Shown in pieces: positions 24,842 through 31,686 of a stretch of DNA of 31,983 nucleotides (position 1 is its first letter; every line of letters starts with the position of its first letter). Source of the stretch: a virus; IMG/VR virus record IMGVR_UViG_3300027770_003655, positions 1 through 31,983 of that record; one strand, given 5' to 3'. Both the position numbers and the translations under genes were made by a program. Below the pieces are notes generated by a model. The model did no database searches. It had not been told where the DNA came from and saw only the letters and a program-made list of their open reading frames with translations.

Positions 24842-25605
24842 ATAGTACACACACCCTTTTTTTGAACAACTACTGTTGCACAGTATTGAGCATATTTAAT
24901 TGATTTGACAATATTGTTAGTTCTTACATATTCACATGCTAAAGCTGCTATAAAAGTATCGCCTGCTCCAGAAACGTCTTTAATTTCTACTTTTTTTACT
25001 GGATAAACAATACCTTGATATTCACAACCATCACCTGATCTGGTAATAATTAATTTATCAACAATATTGAGTTTTTCAAGTGTATGCTGAGTTCTGTCAT
25101 ATTCTATGTGATTTATTTTTATGAATGAAACATTTTTACACCAATTGCCTAAAAGTTTCTTTGTATCTAAAAAGACATTCTTGTTATTTCTTGCGATAAA
25201 ATCTATGTCTTCTTCGCTTAAAAAACCTTTACAATAATCACTTACAATAACTGCATCATAGTAAACACCCTCATAAAAATTATCCTTAATTTCATTAAGT
25301 ATACCTTTATCAATACTTGAAGCCTTGTCATTTGTATCAACTCGAAGCAAGAGAGAGTTTGTTCTTTCATCAACATATCTTGTTTTTACAATCTCTTCTT
25401 TTTGTGTGATAAGAAATGGCTCAGATCCAATGACTTTTACATTTGACTTAACGTTTAAAGCCATTCCTCCATTTTCAGTACTTCTTTCTGGATTGAAGAT
25501 GGGTATTGGACCTTCCGGAGCTAACCTATACACAAAACCGTAATTAAAAATGTCACTACAAGAATCACCAACAATTAATATTTTAGAATTAGAATAATCT
25601 TTCAT
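24838..25605 (-). CDS. PfkB-family sugar kinase, heptose-7-phosphate-kinase-like
   Basis: 255 residues. The opening KILIVGDSCSDIFNYGFVYR followed by LAPEGPIPIFNPE matches the start of the HldE/RfaE kinase domain (ILVVGD-x-D, then SPEAPVPV). KTRYVDERTNSLLLRVD and the C-terminal DVSGAGDTFIAALA (210-223, catalytic Asp216) agree with a PfkB kinase that phosphorylates a sugar hydroxyl. The family domain is usually ~310-320 residues. Here the part between GGMALNVKSN (46-55) and KTRYV is far shorter, losing much of the region after the GG motif, so activity or substrate may differ. AAAAAGG lies upstream of ATG. The TGA stop overlaps the next gene. Confidence 0.8.
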   Translation of the reverse strand: MKDYSNSKILIVGDSCSDIFNYGFVYRLAPEGPIPIFNPERSTENGGMALNVKSNVKVIGSEPFLITQKEEIVKTRYVDERTNSLLLRVDTNDKASSIDKGILNEIKDNFYEGVYYDAVIVSDYCKGFLSEEDIDFIARNNKNVFLDTKKLLGNWCKNVSFIKINHIEYDRTQHTLEKLNIVDKLIITRSGDGCEYQGIVYPVKKVEIKDVSGAGDTFIAALACEYVRTNNIVKSIKYAQYCATVVVQKKGVCTI

Positions 25606-25644
25606 TATAGTAGCCTTTTTCTATTATACCGTATAAAATGTATA
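25606..25644. promoter_or_regulatory. Divergent promoter-like palindrome
   Basis: The 39-base gap between divergent genes contains the palindrome TTATAC-c-GTATAA (25624-25636). It supplies a consensus-like TATAAT on the minus strand (25628-25623) and TATAAA on the plus strand. No clear -35 elements are seen, so this is a candidate shared core promoter only. Confidence 0.35.
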
Positions 25645-26604
25645 ATGAATTTTATGAAGAATATACTTATTACAGGAATAAATGGGTCAGGAGCAACTTA
25701 TTTAGCTGAATTTCTTTCAACTATACCAGATGTTAAAATTCAAGGCATTTCAAGATGGCACACTGATAGAAAAAACAAACCTGGAGTTTTTTCAAAAGTA
25801 GAAATATTCGAATGTGATCTTACCGATCTTGGAAGTGTCATCAGAACATTAGAAATAGTTAAACCTGATGTGATTTTTCATTTGGCTTCTAATGCAAATG
25901 TTAAATTATCTTTTACTACACCAATTTCTGTTTTCAACAATAACGTGAATGGTACTTTAAATCTCCTTGAAGCTCTGAGAATTTTAAACCAAAAACCCCT
26001 GATTCAATTTTGCGGAACATCTGAAGTTTACGGACAGGTCAAAGAAGATGAAATTCCAATCAAGGAATCTCAAAGTATTGACCCTGTTAATGTCTATGCT
26101 ATTAGTAAATTGACACAAGAAAAATTAGTAAAATCTTATTTTAATTCTTATAATATTCCTTGTGTTATAACCAGAGCCTTTGGATATATAAACCCAAGAA
26201 GACCTGATATTTTTTCAAGTGCTTTTGCTAAACAAATAGTTGATATTGAAAGAGGAAATCAAGATGTTTTGTATCACGGCAATTTGGATTCTGTTCGTAC
26301 TTTATTAGATGTAAGAGATATTGTGGAAGCTTACTGGATAGCAGCAGAAAAATGTGATTTAGGAGAAGCTTATAATATAGGATCAACAGTTCCAGTTAAG
26401 GTTGGTGATTTTTTAGAAGAACTTAAAAAACAAGCCAAATGTAAAATTGTGACAAAAGAAAATCCTGATTTACTTCGCCCAGTAGATGTCACCTTGCAAA
26501 TTCCAGATGTATCTAAGTTTGCAAATAAAACAGGATTTCTTCCCAAATATTCTTTAGAGAATAGTGTAAAGTTGCTGTTAAACTATTATCGTTCCCAGAA
26601 TTAA
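25645..26604 (+). CDS. NAD(P)-dependent sugar dehydratase, GDP-mannose 4,6-dehydratase-like
   Basis: 319 residues, extended short-chain dehydrogenase fold. The nucleotide-binding GINGSGATYLAEFL (11-24) resembles the GITGQDGSYLAEFL start of GDP-mannose 4,6-dehydratase. FCGTSEVYG gives the Thr125/Glu127 dehydratase pair, YAISK the catalytic Tyr151 and Lys155. RTLLDVRDIVEAYW and LLRPVDVTLQIPDVSKF are typical of GMD/RMD proteins. Expected reaction: GDP-mannose to GDP-4-keto-6-deoxymannose, the entry step for fucose, rhamnose and colitose sugars. A second ATG (25654) just before the first strand may be the real start. It is the only plus-strand gene of the cassette, and its stop overlaps that of the convergent ColD-like gene by 4 bases. 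Confidence 0.85.
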   Translation: MNFMKNILITGINGSGATYLAEFLSTIPDVKIQGISRWHTDRKNKPGVFSKVEIFECDLTDLGSVIRTLEIVKPDVIFHLASNANVKLSFTTPISVFNNNVNGTLNLLEALRILNQKPLIQFCGTSEVYGQVKEDEIPIKESQSIDPVNVYAISKLTQEKLVKSYFNSYNIPCVITRAFGYINPRRPDIFSSAFAKQIVDIERGNQDVLYHGNLDSVRTLLDVRDIVEAYWIAAEKCDLGEAYNIGSTVPVKVGDFLEELKKQAKCKIVTKENPDLLRPVDVTLQIPDVSKFANKTGFLPKYSLENSVKLLLNYYRSQN

Positions 26605-27761
26605 TTCAGTACTTCTAATAACTTGATAATTTTTTCGTATTCTAATCCAGGATAGTTTCCAATATACCAAGAGTAATTGTGTATGTGCTCAATTATTGGG
26701 AAGTTTGAAAAATCTTTGTAAGCCGATTTAAAAAATGGCTGTCTCATTTGATTTCCACCACCCGACAAACCTCTTCTAAATTCAATACCATTTTCTCTTA
26801 GTTTATTTTCTAATTCATTTCTTAGATTAATGTTATTTTCTTTTAGAATTACAATGAACGCATAATTACAATTACCTTCTGTATCAATAGCAACATGATA
26901 TTTGTCAGGATTTAAATTTGAAATAAATAAATCAAAATTATCTTTTCTTTCTTGATTTTTTGCGTCAAGTTTTTTAAGTTGAGACAAACCAATAACAGCA
27001 TTGATTTCTGTGCATCTAAAATTATGAGCTGGTCTAAGAAAAATAAAATCTGGATTCAAATCAGGATTAGAGTCAATTGCCTGTTGTCTCATAGAAACAT
27101 CGGTCATTTCTCTTGTCATACCGTGAGATCTTAAAGCACGACAAACTTGGTAAAATTCCCAGTTGTTTGTGCTTATCATTCCACCTTCTATTGTTGACAT
27201 ATGATGAGCAAAATAAAAACTGAAATTACTTGCAAAGCCAAAATTTCCTACTTTACATCCTTGAAATGTTGTTCCGTGTGATTCGCAAACATCTTCAATC
27301 AATAAAATATTTTTATCTTCACAAATTTTTAACAACTCATCTGTCAAACCGTTGATGCCTAAGACATGAGTAAGGAAGATAGCTTTTGTCTCAGGAGTGA
27401 TTGCTTTTTTAAGCTTTTCAATATCAAATGATAAATTTGTAAAATTCACATCAACAAAAACAAGTTTATGGCCAGCAAATAATACTGATGAAATATCGGA
27501 AATCCAAGTCAATGGTGGAACAATAATTTCTCCTTCACCAATAATATGTGCGAGAGCAAGCATGGTTAATTCATTTGCAGATGCTCCAGAATTGACCATA
27601 AGATTGTATTTTGTTCCAAGCCAGTCGCCCCAAGCATTTTCAAATTCTAAAACTTTTGGCCCGTTTGTAAGTTTTGGGATTTTATTTTGAGAAAGAAAAA
27701 TAATAACTGAATTAATATCTTCTTTATCTATATTGTCATTCATTAATGGTAAATAAAACAT
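26601..27761 (-). CDS. ColD-like PLP-dependent 3-dehydratase (DegT/DnrJ/EryC1 family)
   Basis: 386 residues, the usual length for this aminotransferase fold. NSGASANELTMLAL (57-70), the Pro-Pro-Leu-Thr-Trp segment and LLIEDVCESHG (153-163, Asp157) build the PLP site. At the place of the Schiff-base lysine (normally SFYATK or similar) the sequence is SFYFAHHMSTIEGG (181-194), with His187 instead of Lys. That substitution is the hallmark of ColD (GDP-4-keto-6-deoxymannose 3-dehydratase) and of RfbH, which remove the C3 hydroxyl to make 3,6-dideoxyhexoses. The surrounding STIEGG favours ColD, as does the GMD-like neighbour. AAGGTG precedes ATG. Downstream of the E1 pair by 12 bases, so probably co-transcribed. 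Confidence 0.88.
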   Translation of the reverse strand: MFYLPLMNDNIDKEDINSVIIFLSQNKIPKLTNGPKVLEFENAWGDWLGTKYNLMVNSGASANELTMLALAHIIGEGEIIVPPLTWISDISSVLFAGHKLVFVDVNFTNLSFDIEKLKKAITPETKAIFLTHVLGINGLTDELLKICEDKNILLIEDVCESHGTTFQGCKVGNFGFASNFSFYFAHHMSTIEGGMISTNNWEFYQVCRALRSHGMTREMTDVSMRQQAIDSNPDLNPDFIFLRPAHNFRCTEINAVIGLSQLKKLDAKNQERKDNFDLFISNLNPDKYHVAIDTEGNCNYAFIVILKENNINLRNELENKLRENGIEFRRGLSGGGNQMRQPFFKSAYKDFSNFPIIEHIHNYSWYIGNYPGLEYEKIIKLLEVLN

Positions 27762-27773
27762 ATTTCACCTTAT

Positions 27774-28700
27774 CTATGCTAAAACTGTAATTTTATTTTT
27801 GATATTTATCAAGTAATCAGCAATTATTTGAGCAGTTGGGGGAAGCACATCGACTTTATTATAAAATCCTGATGTTTTATCTTCCAGTCCTAAACATCTA
27901 ACAATTTTATTAGAAGATATTGATAATTGATTTGCAATATGCGATTGACACCCACTTGCGTAATCATCATCTAAAACTAATCCTCCAAATTTTGAATTAA
28001 TTAGACTATTTATAGATTTATCGGATATTTTCAATGGTTTTATCCACATTAGATTAGATATATTTATTTTGACATCATGCTCTTTAAGTATTTCACGTAA
28101 GTTTTGCATTTCGAACCTTGTAATTGAAATTGGAAAAATTGTAAAATCAGGATTTTCATTTTCAAATACATCATTTAATTCAAATGTATTGTCATAACTT
28201 TTCCTATGTTCTGATATATAATAAGGCTCATCATCTGACATGAATTTATCATAGCATTCTGTGTATTCGTCTGGTGACATAGGGCATGCTACCTTGATAC
28301 CAGGCATTCTGTATACAAGAGAGTGATGAGAAGAGCCAGCCACTGGCCCAATTCCACCCTCCATAGCGATAGACCTAACTAACACTGGACATGGCCTTTT
28401 CCAAATAGATTTAGATTTGGCAGCATAATTAACAATAGAAACACAATTATACCATTGAAATCCTTGGTATCTGACTACATAAATTGGTCTACTTCCTGCT
28501 AAAGCAGAACCCACTACTATAGCTCCACCTGCAACGTCCGCCATTGAGAGTTCCACCATACCATCTTCTTCATATAGTTCTGGCAAAGTACCACCAACCC
28601 AACCTACTGCCGTTAAACATTGGCCGTAAACTTTCCCTTTTTTGCCCAACAAATGATATTTTACAATTGACTTTATAGTGTCTCTAAGCGTGATTGCCAT
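27774..28700 (-). CDS. Thiamine-diphosphate E1 beta-like subunit (transketolase-type)
   Basis: 308 residues, resembling the beta subunit of E1 2-oxoacid dehydrogenases. Visible features are the N-terminal MAITLRDTIKSIVKYHLLGK, then ELSMADVAGGAIVVGSALAG, RPIYVVRYQGFQW, VLVRSIAMEGGIGPVAGSSHHS (split here by the family's Gly-rich turn) and the PGIKVACPMSPDEY segment. A transketolase C-terminal-type domain follows. In E1-beta proteins the catalytic Glu lies in TPITE; the aligned position here reads SMAD, apparently Asp. It overlaps the alpha-like gene by 28 bases, so the two are coupled. No E2, E3 or lipoyl domain is near, arguing against a dehydrogenase complex. Alternative: half of a split transketolase. 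Confidence 0.82.
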   Translation of the reverse strand: MAITLRDTIKSIVKYHLLGKKGKVYGQCLTAVGWVGGTLPELYEEDGMVELSMADVAGGAIVVGSALAGSRPIYVVRYQGFQWYNCVSIVNYAAKSKSIWKRPCPVLVRSIAMEGGIGPVAGSSHHSLVYRMPGIKVACPMSPDEYTECYDKFMSDDEPYYISEHRKSYDNTFELNDVFENENPDFTIFPISITRFEMQNLREILKEHDVKINISNLMWIKPLKISDKSINSLINSKFGGLVLDDDYASGCQSHIANQLSISSNKIVRCLGLEDKTSGFYNKVDVLPPTAQIIADYLINIKNKITVLA

Positions 28701-29503
28701 AATACCTCAACTTTATTTTTGTTTTCTTCGTCAATGAAATAAGCTTTGAACTGTGATGTTTCTTTCATCCATTCATACCTATCAAAATAATCGCCATCAA
28801 CACCAGCTCCTGAGTGCCAGTATTTTCTTATAGTCCTTACGTTTAATAACAAAGGAGCATTAAACACATTCTTCATGCAATCGGCAATTTGAACAGGATT
28901 ATCTTCAATATCGTAAGCTTCAACTTTGTATGCATTTGCAAGCTCGTGCATTTCCCAGTTTCTTCTTACTTTCTTTTCAGTTAGAATTGATAAATTATTA
29001 TCTTCCACAACAAACAAAATAGGTAGATTTTTAGTTGAAGCCCATCCTATAGCTGCTCCAACATAATCTTCTTCTGCAGAAGCATCGCCCATAAAAACAA
29101 TAGTTGGTTGTTTTGTTTGATAGCAATGTCCAACAGCAATAGGAACTTGAGAGCCCATTAAACCATCATGACCAAAAATATTTTTTTCTAACGATTGAAT
29201 AGATGCAGAACCACCCATGCCAAATGCACAACCAGAATCTAAACCTAATAATTCATCAATTAGTTTTTCAGGAGATGCTTCAAAAGCTAAATATGTTGAA
29301 TGCCCTCTGTGTTGAATGAAAATATTTGGTTCAATATTTTTATCTTTCAAGTAAACTGAAATTGAACAAGGAGTACTTTCTTGCCCTGCTGATAAATATA
29401 CCGGAATTTTAATAGTTTTATCTTGAATTTTTTTGTAAACATATTGTTCAAAATGTCTGCAAAAAGAAACTTTTTTAAAAACTTTTTCTAAATAGTTATT
29501 CAT
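28673..29503 (-). CDS. Thiamine-diphosphate E1 alpha-like subunit
   Basis: 276 residues, resembling E1-alpha: YLSAGQESTPCSISVYL, IQHRGHSTYLAF, a Gly-rich GMGGSASIQ, then FGHDGLMGSQVPIAVGHCYQ and the ThDP motif GDASAEED (139-146) ending at Asn169/Asn170. With the overlapping beta-like gene it should form an alpha/beta enzyme that decarboxylates a 2-oxoacid and carries a hydroxyethyl or larger ThDP adduct. Shorter than typical E1-alpha (about 320-400). In avilamycin biosynthesis a similar pair (AviB1/AviB2) attaches a two-carbon branch to a deoxysugar, and this cassette offers a suitable keto-sugar. This function is inference. No good ribosome site precedes the ATG. Confidence 0.85.
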   Translation of the reverse strand: MNNYLEKVFKKVSFCRHFEQYVYKKIQDKTIKIPVYLSAGQESTPCSISVYLKDKNIEPNIFIQHRGHSTYLAFEASPEKLIDELLGLDSGCAFGMGGSASIQSLEKNIFGHDGLMGSQVPIAVGHCYQTKQPTIVFMGDASAEEDYVGAAIGWASTKNLPILFVVEDNNLSILTEKKVRRNWEMHELANAYKVEAYDIEDNPVQIADCMKNVFNAPLLLNVRTIRKYWHSGAGVDGDYFDRYEWMKETSQFKAYFIDEENKNKVEVLWQSRLETL

Positions 29504-29504
29504 A

Positions 29505-30185
29505 TTAATTTAAATTTTCAAATAAAATTACAAATGTGTTTTCTTTTACTTTGTTAAATACAGTTTCAATTTTTTGCAGTATTTCAATTTTGACTATGTC
29601 TCCTGGGCAAACAATAAGCACTTCATAATCAGTAACAATACCACCAGTTAAAACCATGACATTTTTTTGGGATTCTAAGCAAGTCAAATCAGTAATGTTC
29701 TTTACATTTAGAATTGTAAGTTTACAATTAGAAAAAGGTATTTGCTTATTTTCATACACAGAAAGATTTTCTAACCAAAGACAATCATCTTGTTTTGGAT
29801 TTTCATAGGACGAATCTTCATAGGGTAAACCTTTTCTCCCGTATGAATCTTCTAATCTAACTAAATCTAATTTGTCATTTGGAGTTTCTATTTCAAAAAG
29901 TTTAGTTCCATTTTCTGAAATGGAAGTTGTGGAATGAAACATGCCTTTTCTAATCATAATTTTATCAAGTTTATCCAAGGAATTTTCATTGTTGAAAAAA
30001 TCTACTTGTGCTTTGCCATCTAAAATTATTAAGCCTGTAGTTTTCTTTGGATGAGAGTGCAAAGATGTTTTATGATTTGAAGCAATATATAAAAACCAAA
30101 GAGCTATATTAGCATCTTGATATACAAGGTACTCGTAGCCCCAAGGTTTCTTTATTATATTGTTATTATGAGATTCTATTTGCAT
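29505..30185 (-). CDS. Cupin-fold protein of sugar cassette
   Basis: 226 residues from ATG 30185 (an upstream TTG at 30194 is less likely). The first half is a cupin: KKPWGYEYLVYQ, SLHSHPKKTTGLIILDGKAQ (the metal-binding HxH with downstream residues), IRKGMFHSTTS and KLFEIETPNDKLDLVRLED. This pattern resembles the cupin region of mannose-6-phosphate isomerase/GDP-mannose pyrophosphorylase-type and nonulosonate-cassette cupins. The second half is a degenerate beta-rich repeat and may be a second cupin barrel. Likely role: a sugar isomerase, epimerase or binding protein of the pathway; the exact reaction cannot be read. It overlaps the DJ-1-like gene by 20 bases and ends 1 base before the E1-alpha start. 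Confidence 0.75.
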   Translation of the reverse strand: MQIESHNNNIIKKPWGYEYLVYQDANIALWFLYIASNHKTSLHSHPKKTTGLIILDGKAQVDFFNNENSLDKLDKIMIRKGMFHSTTSISENGTKLFEIETPNDKLDLVRLEDSYGRKGLPYEDSSYENPKQDDCLWLENLSVYENKQIPFSNCKLTILNVKNITDLTCLESQKNVMVLTGGIVTDYEVLIVCPGDIVKIEILQKIETVFNKVKENTFVILFENLN

Positions 30186-30708
30186 GAACTTCAAATGCTG
30201 TTTTTAACCACAGCCCCATGAAATCATAATGTGGGCAAGAAATAATATTTTCATCTACTACTACAGGACTTCTATCATATGTAGCTCCCGCATTCTCAAT
30301 ATCAACATCAATAGAATAATATCCTGACATAGTTCTGCCATTTAAAATCTTAGCTGAAATTAATAATTGTGCTCCATTACAAATACAGAAAATAGTTTTT
30401 CTTGCTTTATTCCACTGCCTAATAAATTCTAAGACACCCTTCTCTTGTCTGACTTTTTCAAGTGCTTTTACACCGCCAGGAATTACAAGGATTTCATAAT
30501 CATTTAGAGCTTTTTCAATATTTTCTAAACTTTCAAATTCAATAGTCTCTCGTGTGCAGAGCATATGAGTTCCTAAACTTCCCCAAATTTTACCTACCTT
30601 ATTTGCCATGATGTCAACTTCAAATCCATGTTCTTCAAGAGAATAATATGGATAAATTAGTTCATGGTCTTGATATTTTTCCCAAGTTATAACGAGTGCT
30701 TTCTTCAT
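30166..30708 (-). CDS. DJ-1/PfpI-family protein
   Basis: 180 residues, standard family length. MKKALVITWEKYQDHELIYP opens the Rossmann-like fold with Glu16, LVIPGG (74-79) follows, and FCICNGAQLL carries the nucleophile-elbow Cys110. The usual DJ-1 motif is C-H-G or similar; here it is C-N-G. Family members include glyoxalase/deglycase-like enzymes, amidases, proteases and chaperones, so the reaction is open. In a sugar cassette it might repair aldehyde damage or act as a lyase or hydrolase on an intermediate. AAAGGA precedes ATG by 7 bases. It is coupled by overlap to the cupin gene. Confidence 0.85.
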   Translation of the reverse strand: MKKALVITWEKYQDHELIYPYYSLEEHGFEVDIMANKVGKIWGSLGTHMLCTRETIEFESLENIEKALNDYEILVIPGGVKALEKVRQEKGVLEFIRQWNKARKTIFCICNGAQLLISAKILNGRTMSGYYSIDVDIENAGATYDRSPVVVDENIISCPHYDFMGLWLKTAFEVHANRIS

Positions 30709-30720
30709 TTTAGTATCCTT

Positions 30721-31677
30721 TTATTTATTAACTATAAACCAATCAATGGTTTTCTTCAAACCTTCTTCTAATGATGTTTTTGCTTCCCATCCTAATTCAT
30801 TTTTAAATCTTGATGTGTCAACTAATCTTATCGGAATCATCGTTGGCTTAGATGTATCAAAATTGAATTCAGGCTTGTATCCATAAATGTTGGTGATAAT
30901 TTCAACTAATTCTCTAACTGTTGTAGCTTTCCCTGATGCGCAATTGTAAGGTCTAGCAGTTGCAGATTTTTCCACGACTGTCATCACGCCATCAACTACA
31001 TCATCAACATATATAAAGTCTCTTACCTGTGAGCCATCTCCCCAAACTTCGAAAGGATTCATTTTTGAATTAGCTTTCAATATTAGTTGGGGAATTACAT
31101 GGCCATTGTCATTAAACGCATCATGTGGGCCATATATTGCAGTTGTTCTAATGATTCCAAACTTTACTTTTGAAATATCTTGATAATATCGAATCACTTC
31201 TTCACAATATCTCTTCATCCAACCAACGCCTCTATAAGTTGGATGCGGTGAGTCATTGTAAGCCTCATCTTCATTGACTGGATGCGCTACGTCAGGATAC
31301 ATAGTAGAACTTCCTATGAAGCCGAATCTATCTATGCCTGATTTAATTGCTGCATCAAACATATTGATTGACGGGAATAAGTTATTTCTCACCAAGTCTA
31401 AATAATTTGAATTATCAGTTTGTCCTTTTGCCCCTCTAATATAAGCTACAAAATTGAAGCAAATATCCATTCCATTTAATGCTTCTAGACAATCTGAATG
31501 TTCCATCAAATCTAAAGATACTATTTCTAAATTTTTATGTTCGAGACAAAGTTTTCTATTTTTGCCAATAACAGCTCTGACAAATGCACCTTCATCAAGC
31601 AATCTTCTAACTGCTGATTGACCAGTTATTCCAGCTGCTCCAGTAACTAAAACGTTTTTATTTTGATAAAAGCTCAT
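30721..31677 (-). CDS. Sugar-nucleotide SDR, GDP-fucose/colitose-synthase-like
   Basis: 318 residues, the length of GDP-L-fucose synthase (WcaG). It has GAAGITGQ (13-20), IGSSTMYPD (121-129), GHVIPQLILKAN, FEVWGDGSQVRDFIYVDD and a C-terminal PTMIPIRLVDTSRFKNELGW. Fucose synthase and its relative ColC epimerise C5 (and C3) and reduce C4 of GDP-4-keto-deoxy-mannoses, so this could finish a colitose-type sugar. One oddity: the catalytic Y-x3-K is not standard. The lysine at 155 is preceded at -4 by Val151 (HPTYRGVGWMKRY), the nearest Tyr being 148. This may shift chemistry, or alignment here may be off. AAGGAA overlapping the stop of the preceding gene serves as ribosome site. Confidence 0.85.
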   Translation of the reverse strand: MSFYQNKNVLVTGAAGITGQSAVRRLLDEGAFVRAVIGKNRKLCLEHKNLEIVSLDLMEHSDCLEALNGMDICFNFVAYIRGAKGQTDNSNYLDLVRNNLFPSINMFDAAIKSGIDRFGFIGSSTMYPDVAHPVNEDEAYNDSPHPTYRGVGWMKRYCEEVIRYYQDISKVKFGIIRTTAIYGPHDAFNDNGHVIPQLILKANSKMNPFEVWGDGSQVRDFIYVDDVVDGVMTVVEKSATARPYNCASGKATTVRELVEIITNIYGYKPEFNFDTSKPTMIPIRLVDTSRFKNELGWEAKTSLEEGLKKTIDWFIVNK

Positions 31678-31686
31678 TTTTGTTCC

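Noticed and set aside
27774-29503. Pyruvate dehydrogenase complex genes
   Set aside because: No E2, E3 or lipoyl-domain gene is present and the pair sits within a sugar-nucleotide operon.
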